Shown here one piece after another: positions 24,262-32,676 of a DNA stretch of 64,000 nt. Under the pieces are notes generated by a model. It had not been told where the DNA came from, ran no database searches, and saw nothing but the letters and a program-made list of their open reading frames with translations. The DNA comes from UBA2336 sp049306095 (lineage in GTDB: Bacteria > Bacteroidota > Bacteroidia > Cytophagales > Cyclobacteriaceae): assembly GCA_049306095.1 (NCBI GenBank), contig JBAQPU010000055.1:1-64000 (forward strand). The letters run 5' to 3'. Within the stretch, counting starts at the first letter, position 1; the number at the start of each line of letters is the position of its first letter. Position numbers and translations under genes: made by a program.

Positions 24262-26899
24262 TTTTGCGCTCCATTTCAATCACTTGTGGTGGCGCCCCAC
24301 TAACAAACTTTTCGTTCGATAATTTCTTATCAACCGAAGCCATGAAGCCGCGCTGATATTCAATGTCTTTGAGAATTGCTTCGCGTTCTTTCGCTGCATC
24401 AACTTTGCCTTCGAGCGGAATAATAAACTCAGCAGTGCCCACCATAAAGGATACACCGGAAGGTTTTTCGGTTGAAGTGTAAACCTCCTTGATGTTTGAA
24501 AGCTTCTTTACAATTGACCAGAATGAATTCAGACTAACTTTATTTTCGGGGCTTTGATAGAGCTTTAAAGATTCCTTTGGTGAAATGCCTTTGGCGTTTC
24601 TGGCATTCCGGACTTGTGTAATCAACTCGAAAGCTGTCAGACTTTCTTTTAAAATCGCTGACTCTACAGCGGAAACCTTCGGCCATGAAGCAATGATAAT
24701 GCAATCTTTCTGCTCTCTTTCCTTTAGCTCACTCCAAAGTTCTTCAGTGATAAAGGGCATAAACGGATGAAGAGCTTTTAGAAGTGTTTCAAAAAGAGAA
24801 ACAGTTTTAAGGTAAGTAGTCTTGTCGATTACACCCCCCTTGAATCCCCCCTCGAGGGGGTACTTGGGGGGTGTAGGCTTAATCATCTCTAAGTACCAGG
24901 CACAATAATCGTCCCAAATCAATTTATAAACACACATCAGCGCATCGGACATGCGATATTTGCTAAAATGATCTTCTAACTCCACGAGCGATTGATTCAT
25001 TTTAGACTCAAACCATACGATTGCTGTTTTATTTTCTTCCGGTTGTGAAAGTTTTGCATCAATTTCCCAACCCTTAACTAATCTGAATGCGTTCCAGATT
25101 TTGTTGGCAAAATTTCTTCCCTGTTCTACGAGCTTTTCATCGTAGAGTAAATCATTTCCGGCAGGCGAACTAAAGAGCATACCGGTACGAACGGCATCGG
25201 CACCGAAGTTTGTAATCAAATCAAGCGGATCAGGTGAGTTGCCCAACGACTTAGACATTTTTCTTCCTTGCTTGTCGCGAACGATACCCGTTAGGTAAAC
25301 ATCCTCAAACGGCTTCTTGTCTAAGTACTCGTACCCGGCAATAATCATACGTGCTACCCAGAAGAACAGAATTTCAGGTGCTGTTACCAACACCTTGGTA
25401 GGGTAGTAGTAATCCAGTTCTTTATTTTTAGAAACGATGATCTTTCCGGTTTCTTTATCGAAGTACTCATCTTTAAATCCATTGAAAACTTCTATCGGCC
25501 AGAGCCATGACGATGCCCACGTGTCGAGTACATCGGAATCTTGATGGATATCTTCGGGTTTTAGATTTGAGATTTGAGATTTTAGAATTTTGAAAGCCTC
25601 CCCCTGCGTTTCAGCAACGGCAAAAGTTCCATCAGGTGCATACCATGCAGGTATGCGATGGCCCCACCACAACTGCCGTGATATACACCAGTCGCGAACG
25701 TTTTCCATCCAATGACGGTATGTATTTTTAAATTTTGGCGGATGGAGCTTGATTTCATCTTCTTCAACAGCTTTATAGGCTTTGTTAGAAATCTCTTTCA
25801 TCTTAATGAACCACTGTAGCGAGAGCTTGGGCTCAACGATTGTATTGGTTCTTTCTGATCTTCCGATGCGGGTAACAAACTCTTCTTCTTTCACGAGATA
25901 ATCTGCTTCCCGTAAATCTTTCACCATCTCTTTACGAACAGCGAAGCGATCTTTTCCGTAGAACTTGGGAATCTCACATTTTTCATTGAGCGTACCATCG
26001 TCATTGAGTGTATCAATTACCTGTAAGTTATGACGCAGTCCGATTTCATAATCGTTAACATCGTGGGCAGGGGTTACTTTTAAGCACCCGGTACCGAAAG
26101 TCTTATCAACATAATCGTCAGCAATAACAGGTATCTCGCGATTAATAAACGGTACCAAAACTTTTTTGCCGATCAGTTTTTTGTAACGCTCATCAGTTGG
26201 ATTCACTGCAATGGCCACATCACCCATGATTGTTTCGGGACGTTGGGTTGCAATAATTACCCACTCATCGGTGTCTTTTATTTTATATCGAACAGAGTAA
26301 AGAATTGATCGTTCTCCATCTTCTTTATACAAAACTTCTTCGTTCGAGATGGTAGTCTTCGCTTCGCAATCCCAGTTGATCATGCGCAGTCCGCGGTAGA
26401 TGTATCCTTTATTATACAGATCAACAAATACACGGACTACGGCCTTGTAGTAATCAGGGTCCATCGTAAATCCTGTTCGTTCCCAATCACACGATGCCCC
26501 CAGTTTTTTTAATTGTTCCAGAATAATGCCGCCATATTTTTCTTTCCATTCCCAGGCATATTTTAAAAATTCATCCCTGGAAAGACTCGATTTTTTGATT
26601 CCTTTTTCCCGCAACATAGCCACCACGCGTGCTTCAGTAGCGATGGATGCGTGGTCAGTTCCGGGTACCCAACAAGCTTCTTTACCTTCCATGCGAGCTT
26701 TACGAATAAGTACATCCTGAATGGTGTTATTCAGCATGTGACCCATATGCAAAACACCCGTTACATTGGGTGGCGGTATAACAATTGTGTAGGGTTCTTT
26801 GTTAGGATTCGGCTCTGAATGAAAGAAACCCTGTGCCATCCAATACTGATACCACTTGTCTTCTACTTCGGATGGATTGTATTTTGTTGATAATGACAT
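24203..26899 (-). CDS. valS: Valine--tRNA ligase
   Basis: Class I synthetase of 898 residues charging tRNA-Val. The HIGH-type motif H-M-G-H is near 51-54 and K-M-S-K-S near 546-550. The editing domain (G-T-G-C-L-K-V-T-P-A-H-D) lies near 270-281, and a C-terminal coiled coil begins after about 830. Two repeat-like sequences lie in frame: a 44-bp palindrome encoding about residues 676-690 (K-P-T-P-P-K-Y-P-L-E-G-G-F), and a tract near 436-447 (I-L-K-S-Q-I-S-N-L-K). The final 20 codons are copied in the downstream triplication. Confidence 0.97.
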   Translation of the reverse strand: MSLSTKYNPSEVEDKWYQYWMAQGFFHSEPNPNKEPYTIVIPPPNVTGVLHMGHMLNNTIQDVLIRKARMEGKEACWVPGTDHASIATEARVVAMLREKGIKKSSLSRDEFLKYAWEWKEKYGGIILEQLKKLGASCDWERTGFTMDPDYYKAVVRVFVDLYNKGYIYRGLRMINWDCEAKTTISNEEVLYKEDGERSILYSVRYKIKDTDEWVIIATQRPETIMGDVAIAVNPTDERYKKLIGKKVLVPFINREIPVIADDYVDKTFGTGCLKVTPAHDVNDYEIGLRHNLQVIDTLNDDGTLNEKCEIPKFYGKDRFAVRKEMVKDLREADYLVKEEEFVTRIGRSERTNTIVEPKLSLQWFIKMKEISNKAYKAVEEDEIKLHPPKFKNTYRHWMENVRDWCISRQLWWGHRIPAWYAPDGTFAVAETQGEAFKILKSQISNLKPEDIHQDSDVLDTWASSWLWPIEVFNGFKDEYFDKETGKIIVSKNKELDYYYPTKVLVTAPEILFFWVARMIIAGYEYLDKKPFEDVYLTGIVRDKQGRKMSKSLGNSPDPLDLITNFGADAVRTGMLFSSPAGNDLLYDEKLVEQGRNFANKIWNAFRLVKGWEIDAKLSQPEENKTAIVWFESKMNQSLVELEDHFSKYRMSDALMCVYKLIWDDYCAWYLEMIKPTPPKYPLEGGFKGGVIDKTTYLKTVSLFETLLKALHPFMPFITEELWSELKEREQKDCIIIASWPKVSAVESAILKESLTAFELITQVRNARNAKGISPKESLKLYQSPENKVSLNSFWSIVKKLSNIKEVYTSTEKPSGVSFMVGTAEFIIPLEGKVDAAKEREAILKDIEYQRGFMASVDKKLSNEKFVSGAPPQVIEMERKKKADAESKIKALEESLARL
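24831..24874. repeat. 44-bp palindrome inside valS
   Basis: ACACCCCCC and GGGGGGTGT form the outer arms, and CCCCCTCGAGGGGG is the self-complementary centre. The element has the form of an intergenic palindromic repeat, yet it is read in frame through valS without a stop, adding a Pro/Gly-rich segment between M-I-K-P and I-D-K-T. Related ValRS proteins, as I recall them, have only a few residues here. Confidence 0.8.
25561..25592. repeat. AAATCT-type low-complexity tract inside valS
   Basis: Repeats of GATTTGA/GATTTTA on the plus strand (minus: AAATCTCAAATCT) look like Bacteroidota intergenic filler. They encode K-I-L-K-S-Q-I-S-N-L-K in a variable surface loop of the catalytic region. Confidence 0.5.
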
Positions 26900-26919
26900 G
26901 ATTGACTAAAAATAGAGGG

Positions 26920-26927
26920 CAAAAATA
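26920..26927 (-). promoter_or_regulatory. -7 box before valS
   Basis: TATTTTTG on the minus strand matches TAnnTTTG, 20 bases before the valS ATG. Confidence 0.4.
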
Positions 26928-26942
26928 AAGAAAATTCGGTGA

Positions 26943-27004
26943 TTCGTTGATTTGTTAATTGGCTGATTGGCTGATTCGTTAATTGAAGATTGCAAATCAA
27001 CGAA
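26943..27004. repeat. Inverted repeat between valS and methyltransferase gene
   Basis: TTCGTTGATTT (26943-26953) is the reverse complement of AAATCAACGAA (26994-27004). The spacer repeats TTGGCTGATT. It could act as a terminator for the methyltransferase gene, but it has no clear T tract. Confidence 0.5.
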
Positions 27005-27009
27005 TTAAC

Positions 27010-28368
27010 TCATTGATCGGCCATTCTAATCCTCCACTCTTTTGGATACAAATTATTCGATCGGTTATCGAGCACATTGATCCATCCCAACGGTAGTCTG
27101 TTATAGGTGACAAGCGCGAAACCTTTTGGTGTATTGCTAAGTTGGATTGGTTCTTTTCGTAAATAATGCAACGCATCTTCCAGGTTGACATCTATCTGTT
27201 GAAAATTATCTTTCTGTAATTCTATTGATAAGGCAGCGGCATGTTCAGGAATCAGCTTGTCATGCTTTGCTGAGGCGATTGGAGTTCCTGCCTGAATAAT
27301 TTTTAAATGATTAATTAAAAATTCTATTTCTTCAACCTGATTCCCTGGGATTGCATGAGCAATGTCATTCCAGGAATAGAATTGAACAGATTCATTCAAT
27401 ACCCACGACTTTAATTGCTCAATAATCTTCTTAGGGGGTGTTGCGATTTTGTTTTTAGACTTTAGTCGAAACTCTTGTTGGGTTCCTGTCTTCCGAATTG
27501 CTGATAAAAAAAAGCCCTCGCCCTTTACTTTGTGGGGATAGAACCGATACCCATGAATCGTTTTATCTTGTATAGCTTCAATATTCCATGATGTGTCGAT
27601 TGTTAACGGAATCGATTCAATATCGTGTTGCTGCTGAAGCCACTGAAGCGTTTCTTCGTTCTCCTTATTATTATACGTACACGTTGAGTAGATCAAGACT
27701 CCATTCGTTTTCAATGCCGGCCAAACATCGGCAAGAATTCTACGTTGTCGTTTTGAGCATAAGTCGACATTGGCTGGGGACCACTCATTCATGGCATTAG
27801 AATCTTTTCGAAATAAACCCTCGCCCGAACACGGTGCATCAACCACGATCACATCAAAAAAGCCGGTAAGCGTTGAGAAATGTTCAGGGTCGTTATTGGT
27901 AACCACAACATTCATGTGACCCCATTTCTGAATGTTCTCCGATAGGATAAAGGCTCTCGACCTAATTACCTCATTTGAAACAAGTAAACTATCGTGGTGA
28001 AGCAGACTTAATATATGTGTAGACTTCCCACCGGGTGCAGCACACAGATCGAGCACCCGAATTGGTTTTGTTACATCAACTGCTTGAACAATGGCTTGTT
28101 CCAGAAACATCGAGCTGGCCTCTTGTACATAGTAAACACCCGCGTGTATGGCAGGATCAAGTGTAAAGACTGGCCGCTCTTTCAGGTATTTTCCGAATTT
28201 ACTCCAGGCAATCGGCCCGCCTTCAATGGTAAATTGTTTATTCGGATTTATCCGGATGCTTACGGGTGAGGGCAGTTGAAGACTACCGAGGAATTGTTCG
28301 TATGATCCACCGAGTTTGGCCCTCAATGTATCTTCAAATTCTTTCGGTAAACTTGGATGGTTTTTCAT
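27010..28368 (-). CDS. RsmB/RsmF-type rRNA cytosine-C5 methyltransferase
   Basis: The 452-residue protein belongs to the NOL1/NOP2/Sun family. The SAM-binding core shows L-D-L-C-A-A-P-G-G-K-S-T near 104-115. The catalytic cysteine motifs are D-A-P-C-S-G-E-G near 177-184 and Y-S-T-C-T-Y near 226-231. A C-terminal RNA-binding (PUA-like) region follows, as in RsmF. The ATG ending at 28368 avoids overlap with the divergent fumarylacetoacetase gene and its promoter. The target is probably 16S rRNA, but the exact base cannot be told. Confidence 0.9.
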   Translation of the reverse strand: MKNHPSLPKEFEDTLRAKLGGSYEQFLGSLQLPSPVSIRINPNKQFTIEGGPIAWSKFGKYLKERPVFTLDPAIHAGVYYVQEASSMFLEQAIVQAVDVTKPIRVLDLCAAPGGKSTHILSLLHHDSLLVSNEVIRSRAFILSENIQKWGHMNVVVTNNDPEHFSTLTGFFDVIVVDAPCSGEGLFRKDSNAMNEWSPANVDLCSKRQRRILADVWPALKTNGVLIYSTCTYNNKENEETLQWLQQQHDIESIPLTIDTSWNIEAIQDKTIHGYRFYPHKVKGEGFFLSAIRKTGTQQEFRLKSKNKIATPPKKIIEQLKSWVLNESVQFYSWNDIAHAIPGNQVEEIEFLINHLKIIQAGTPIASAKHDKLIPEHAAALSIELQKDNFQQIDVNLEDALHYLRKEPIQLSNTPKGFALVTYNRLPLGWINVLDNRSNNLYPKEWRIRMADQ

Positions 28369-28388
28369 TTCGCAAGAAAAATAAGCCT

Positions 28389-28396
28389 TATTTTTG
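28389..28396 (+). promoter_or_regulatory. -7 box before fumarylacetoacetase gene
   Basis: TATTTTTG matches TAnnTTTG and ends seven bases before the ATG at 28404, so the mRNA is predicted to be leaderless or nearly so. Confidence 0.45.
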
Positions 28397-28403
28397 AAGT
28401 TGT

Positions 28404-29675
28404 ATGATAAAAGCGAACGATCCAAAATTAAAAAGCTGGGTGGAGGTTCCGAAAGACTCCGATTTCCCGATTCAAAATCTCCCTTTCGGGATTTTTAAAA
28501 CTCGGTATTTAACCGCGGTTGCCGGTGTAGCAATCGGCAATCACGTGCTCGATTTAGTGTACCTCCATGAAAATGGTTTTTTATACGGGCTGGACTTGCC
28601 TCCCGGTATTTTTAACCAACGCTACCTGAATGATTTTATATCGTTGGGTAAGACTAAAGCGCGCGAAGTGCGTGAGCGAATTTCAGAATTATTACGTGCC
28701 GATTATGACGAACTTAAAAATAATGTAGCTGCACGTGAAATCGCGCTCATCCCCATGAGCGAGGTACAGATGATGATGCCCATTCGTGTACCTAACTATA
28801 CCGATTTTTACAGCAGCGAAGAACACGCAACAAATATTGGATCAATGTTCAGAGATCCAAAAAATGCGTTGCTACCCAACTGGAAACATTTACCGGTCGG
28901 ATATCATGGAAGACCATCTTCCATTGTAGTTTCAGGAACGCCAATCCATCGCCCGAAAGGGCAGTTAAAACCGGTTGAAACAGAGCCGCCTATTTTTTCA
29001 CCTTCACGCAAGCTGGATTTTGAGTTAGAGGTCGCTTTCATTACCTGTTCGGAAACAAAATTAGGTCATGCCATTAGCGCGAAGGATGCGGAAGATAATA
29101 TTTTCGGATTTGTATTATTTAATGATTGGTCAGCTCGCGATATTCAACAATGGGAGTATGTACCGCTTGGCCCGTTCTTAGGAAAAAACTTTGGTTCCAC
29201 CATTTCGCCCTGGATTGTTACCATGGATGCACTTGAGCCATTCCGTGTAAAGGGCCCTGAGCAACATCCACATGTGCTTCCGTATTTGAGTGTTGAAGGA
29301 AATAAAAACTTTGATATTCGGTTGGAAGTTCTCATTCAACCGAATGGATCAGATGCAACAACTGTGTGCCGTTCCAATTTTAAGTACATGTACTGGAATG
29401 TTAATCAGCAGTTGGCGCATCACACGGTGAACGGTTGTAACATTCAGGTTGGTGATGTGTATGCCTCTGGTACGATCAGCGGCCCTTCACCCGGTTCGTA
29501 TGGCTCCATGCTGGAGTTAAGCTGGAATGGGCAAAAGCCACTGACCATGCCGGATGGAACAGAAAGAAAATTTATTGAAGACGGAGACACGGTTATAATG
29601 AAAGGACTTGCAGAAAAAGATGGCGTACGTATTGGGTTTGGAGAGTGTAAGGGAAAAATTTTACCAGCTGTTTAA
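28404..29675 (+). CDS. fahA: Fumarylacetoacetase
   Basis: The enzyme hydrolyses fumarylacetoacetate to fumarate and acetoacetate, the last step of tyrosine and homogentisate breakdown. The 423 residues match the family. Active-site motifs include D-F-Y-S-S-E-E-H-A-T-N near 132-142, Y-H-G-R near 167-170, and the metal ligands in D-F-E-L-E-V-A near 203-209, followed by N-D-W-S-A-R-D. No homogentisate dioxygenase is adjacent, so the pathway is split in this genome. Confidence 0.96.
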   Translation: MIKANDPKLKSWVEVPKDSDFPIQNLPFGIFKTRYLTAVAGVAIGNHVLDLVYLHENGFLYGLDLPPGIFNQRYLNDFISLGKTKAREVRERISELLRADYDELKNNVAAREIALIPMSEVQMMMPIRVPNYTDFYSSEEHATNIGSMFRDPKNALLPNWKHLPVGYHGRPSSIVVSGTPIHRPKGQLKPVETEPPIFSPSRKLDFELEVAFITCSETKLGHAISAKDAEDNIFGFVLFNDWSARDIQQWEYVPLGPFLGKNFGSTISPWIVTMDALEPFRVKGPEQHPHVLPYLSVEGNKNFDIRLEVLIQPNGSDATTVCRSNFKYMYWNVNQQLAHHTVNGCNIQVGDVYASGTISGPSPGSYGSMLELSWNGQKPLTMPDGTERKFIEDGDTVIMKGLAEKDGVRIGFGECKGKILPAV

Positions 29676-29698
29676 TTAAACCCGATATCACCCTGAGC

Positions 29699-29881
29699 TT
29701 GTCTTTTAAACGGAGGCCTGTAACGTTAAAATATGTTCAACGCTTTACCGATATCAGAAAGGCTATTGAATGGAAGAAGCAATTGAAGGGATGGAGTAGA
29801 AAGAATAAGCAAGATTGGAATGAAATTGTGAGGTTATCAAATTTAAAAAGTGAGCCTCAGTCTTCGACAGGCTCAGACTGA
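29699..29881 (+). pseudogene. C-terminal remnant of a GIY-YIG nuclease gene
   Basis: Residues R-R-P-V-T-L-K-Y, then A-I-E-W-K-K-Q-L-K-G-W-S-R-K-N-K match the second half of small GIY-YIG family proteins, including the A-I-x-x-x-K-Q-x-K-x-W-S-R signature. The N-terminal half with the GIY and YIG motifs is absent and there is no good start codon (only a TTG). The fragment is bounded by pieces of a dispersed repeat: CCCTGAGCTTGTC at its left edge and a TTCGACAGGCTCAG palindrome in its last codons. It is probably decayed. Confidence 0.7.
29851..29881. repeat. Palindromic repeat after the GIY-YIG remnant
   Basis: TGAGCCT/AGGCTCA and CAGTCT/AGACTG form a hairpin around TTCGACAGG. Related pieces occur at 29690-29703 and 35261-35327, which marks a dispersed family. 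Confidence 0.6.
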
Positions 29882-29889
29882 CAAGAGGT

Positions 29890-30744
29890 ATGATAATAAA
29901 TCCAAAAGAAACCCCTGTTGCTAAAATGCACGGCTACCTGCTGGGAGCGGTGGCGCCACGCCCCATTGCATTTGCCAGCACCATCGATAAAGAAGGAAAT
30001 GTAAACCTTAGCCCGTTTAGTTTTTTTAATTGCTTTGGTGCCAATCCGCCAATACTCGTTTTTTCCCCTGCAAGAAGAGGGAGAGATAACACGACCAAGC
30101 ACAGCTACGAAAATGTGTTAGAAGTTCCTGAGGTAGTGATCAATATTGTGAATTTCGCGATGGTTCAGCAGGCATCGCTGGCTAGTGTGGAGTACCCGAA
30201 GGGAGTGAATGAATTCATTAAAGCTGGGTTTACACAAGTACATTCCTCGATGGTGAAACCACCTAGGGTAGGAGAGTCGCCCGTGTCGTTTGAATGTAAA
30301 GTATTGCAAGTGATTCCCACAGGAGACCAGGGTGCGGCAGGAAACCTTATTATTTGTGAAGTACTGCTCGTCCATATTAAAGATGAGATACTGGATGAGG
30401 ATGGAAGGATTGATCCTAATAAGTTAGACGCTGTTGCCCGTATGGGAGGTGATTGGTATTGCAGGGCACAAGGTGATGCACTTTTTACTGTACCCAAGCC
30501 GTTAGATAAAATTGGAATTGGTATTGATCAGCTTCCTGAGAAAATCCGTACTAGTAAAATTCTGACAGGGAACGATTTAGGAATGTTAGGAAATATTGAA
30601 CGTATTCCGGTTACAAGAAAAGACCTGTCGAAACAAGAGAAAGGTGCGATAGCACAAGGCACAGAAACTACCCATCGGTTAGTTCAACAATATTTAAAAG
30701 CCAATCAGGTTGCAGAGGCATGGAACTTGTTAATCCAGGCATAA
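29890..30744 (+). CDS. Flavin reductase family protein (FMN-binding split barrel)
   Basis: The 284 residues match the flavin reductase-like domain. A-P-R-P-I-A-F-A-S-T near 22-31 and N-L-S-P-F-S-F-F-N near 39-47 form the FMN pocket. Members reduce or bind flavin for partner oxygenases. The partner is not identifiable here. The following lipoprotein gene starts at the last base of this stop codon (ATAATG). Confidence 0.9.
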   Translation: MIINPKETPVAKMHGYLLGAVAPRPIAFASTIDKEGNVNLSPFSFFNCFGANPPILVFSPARRGRDNTTKHSYENVLEVPEVVINIVNFAMVQQASLASVEYPKGVNEFIKAGFTQVHSSMVKPPRVGESPVSFECKVLQVIPTGDQGAAGNLIICEVLLVHIKDEILDEDGRIDPNKLDAVARMGGDWYCRAQGDALFTVPKPLDKIGIGIDQLPEKIRTSKILTGNDLGMLGNIERIPVTRKDLSKQEKGAIAQGTETTHRLVQQYLKANQVAEAWNLLIQA

Positions 30745-31226
30745 TGCAGACAAAAGTTCTTTGTTGGATTCTCTTGAGTGTTCTTTTATTCGGTGGCTGC
30801 AAGCAAGCACAATATTCCTATCAGCCGACTGTTCAACCGGTTGCTGTTAACCCTCAAATGATCTTCCTCACGTTTTCAATAAAAATGGATACCTTGAAGG
30901 GTAGTCAAATCACCTTGGTGGATAAGCAAATTGTGGAGGGGAAACTAAAGGCAGTCCACGAGGATTACACCTTCCAAAACAGGTTGGTTGTCAAACAGCT
31001 AAATAACCTGCAACAGGAGTTATCGACCAGCACTGTTGATCATCCATTGATAAAACGAGTCGAGTACGCAGATGATCAAGGGATATTAGACAGTAAAATT
31101 GTTAACCTGAAAGTGGGTGAATTTTTTATCCGGACTACCCTCCATCAGGAGACAGTTTTTATTCGGGTTGAAGAAATTATTGATAATAAAAATGTTGCTG
31201 TTGTTACTTTTAAGATCAAGGAATAA
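30744..31226 (+). CDS. Lipoprotein of unknown function
   Basis: From the ATG at 30744 the 160 residues begin with a lipoprotein signal (L-L-F-G-G-C, cysteine near 19). The remainder is a beta-rich domain with no family I recognise. It sits immediately before the M64 peptidase gene (no gap) and after the flavin reductase gene, so all three are likely one transcript. A start at 30720 is possible but weakens the signal peptide. Confidence 0.68.
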   Translation: MQTKVLCWILLSVLLFGGCKQAQYSYQPTVQPVAVNPQMIFLTFSIKMDTLKGSQITLVDKQIVEGKLKAVHEDYTFQNRLVVKQLNNLQQELSTSTVDHPLIKRVEYADDQGILDSKIVNLKVGEFFIRTTLHQETVFIRVEEIIDNKNVAVVTFKIKE

Positions 31227-32615
31227 ATGAAAAAAATACTAACGCTTATCGCTTTTGTTGCGAGTATTGGTGTAAATGCTCAACCTTTCGCGGTAGACAC
31301 TATCTTTAAAAATGGTCCTCTTGATGAACGGATTAACCTTGTGTTTGTCGGTGATGGTTATCAGGTGAATGAGTTAAATCAGTATGTAATTGATGTGAAC
31401 GATATGCTGGATGAGATATTTAATCAGAGTCCTTTCAAGGAGTATAAAAATTACTTCAATGCGTTTGCCATTAAGGTAATCTCTAACCAATCGGGAGCAA
31501 CTCACCCGCGCACCAGTCCAGATACTGATTGTGCCTCGGTTCCGGCTCTTACAGTGGATACGTATTTTGGTTCAACCTTCGATTATGGAAATATTCACCG
31601 CTTGCTGGTACCAACCAAAAATAGTGCACTGTCTAATGTGTTGGCTTCTCATCTGCCGCTCTACGATCAGGTATTTGTTGTGGTCAATTCTTCGTACTAC
31701 GGAGGTTCAGGCGGGGTTTATGCAACCGGCTCCACTCATTCAAGCGGCAAGGAGGTTGCCATTCATGAAATCGGTCATTCCTTTGCCTATCTGGCCGATG
31801 AGTATTGGGCAGGTCCGCAGTATGCAGCGGAGAAAGCAAACTTAACCCAGCAAAGCAATCCTTCGCTGGTGAGATGGAAAGATTGGATTGGCGTGGCAGG
31901 TGTTGGACTTTATGATCATGCGGAATCCCCATCATGGAAAAGGCCTCATCAAACATGTAAAATGAGATACCTGAATAACCCTTTCTGCAAGGTATGTACA
32001 GAGACCTTTGTAGAGAGAATTCATTCGTTGGTTCCATCTCTGGTTAGTTATTTACCCGATGAGGCAACCTTGCCAGTTCCCGAAACAGGAACAATTGATT
32101 TTTCTTTAAACCTGGTCAAACCCAATCCAAATACACTTAAAATTACCTGGGAACGTAATGATGTGATCTTTGCGAAGAATGTAGAATCGGTTTCGTTAGG
32201 GGCGGCCAGTTTTGATGATGAGGGAACCCTCATTCGTGCCACAGTTATGGACACCACGCAGTTAACCAGAATTTCATCGCACGCCACCAGTCACCTGCAA
32301 GTAGTTGAATGGACAGTAGGAGAACCTGTTACAGGTATATCTGTAGTTGAGCGAAATATTACCGTTTCTGTTTTTCCGAATCCGGCATCGAAGGAAGTAA
32401 CCATTTCTTACTCGCTCGACAGGCCCACAGGAGTTATGATCACCCTACTGGATGCTTCCGGAAAGAAACTTAAAACACTGGTGAGCGACCATCAACCGGC
32501 TGGTGACCATAGCTGGATATTTGATGGCGATTCAATAATGAAGCAACCTGGTATGTATATGTTGCAACTTGACTTTGACAGAGCGGTACTGACCAGAACG
32601 CTGATGAAGGAGTAA
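31227..32615 (+). CDS. M64 (IgA peptidase-type) metallopeptidase with type IX sorting domain
   Basis: A signal peptide ends near residue 18 (V-N-A-Q). The peptidase M64 domain holds the zinc motif H-E-I-G-H-S-F-A-Y-L-A-D-E-Y near 178-191. A beta-rich region follows, and the last 80 residues form a type A type IX sorting domain (S-V-F-P-N-P-A-S-K-E-V, then G-K-K-L-K-T-L, ending L-T-R-T-L-M-K-E). The enzyme should be secreted or attached at the cell surface. The substrate is unknown. Confidence 0.9.
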   Translation: MKKILTLIAFVASIGVNAQPFAVDTIFKNGPLDERINLVFVGDGYQVNELNQYVIDVNDMLDEIFNQSPFKEYKNYFNAFAIKVISNQSGATHPRTSPDTDCASVPALTVDTYFGSTFDYGNIHRLLVPTKNSALSNVLASHLPLYDQVFVVVNSSYYGGSGGVYATGSTHSSGKEVAIHEIGHSFAYLADEYWAGPQYAAEKANLTQQSNPSLVRWKDWIGVAGVGLYDHAESPSWKRPHQTCKMRYLNNPFCKVCTETFVERIHSLVPSLVSYLPDEATLPVPETGTIDFSLNLVKPNPNTLKITWERNDVIFAKNVESVSLGAASFDDEGTLIRATVMDTTQLTRISSHATSHLQVVEWTVGEPVTGISVVERNITVSVFPNPASKEVTISYSLDRPTGVMITLLDASGKKLKTLVSDHQPAGDHSWIFDGDSIMKQPGMYMLQLDFDRAVLTRTLMKE

Positions 32616-32622
32616 AATTGAA

Positions 32623-32650
32623 AGAGCGGAGGTTCTCTCCGCTCTTCTAT
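32623..32650. terminator. Terminator between M64 peptidase and SPFH genes
   Basis: A nine-pair stem (AGAGCGGAG with CTCCGCTCT) and five-base loop lie between the two convergent stops. The T tract is short (TCTATG), so it is a modest terminator or a bidirectional stem. Confidence 0.6.
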
Positions 32651-32676
32651 GTTAATCATTTCCGATTGTCATCGGC

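Noticed and set aside
26526..26720. Plus-strand frame opposite valS
   Set aside because: Antisense shadow with no promoter or recognisable protein features.
28369..28425. Longer start for the RsmB/F-type methyltransferase
   Set aside because: It would overlap the divergent fahA start and promoter; the internal ATG fits the family start.
31531..31845. Plus-strand 104-codon frame inside the M64 peptidase gene
   Set aside because: It is in another frame of a clear gene with HExxH motif and sorting domain.
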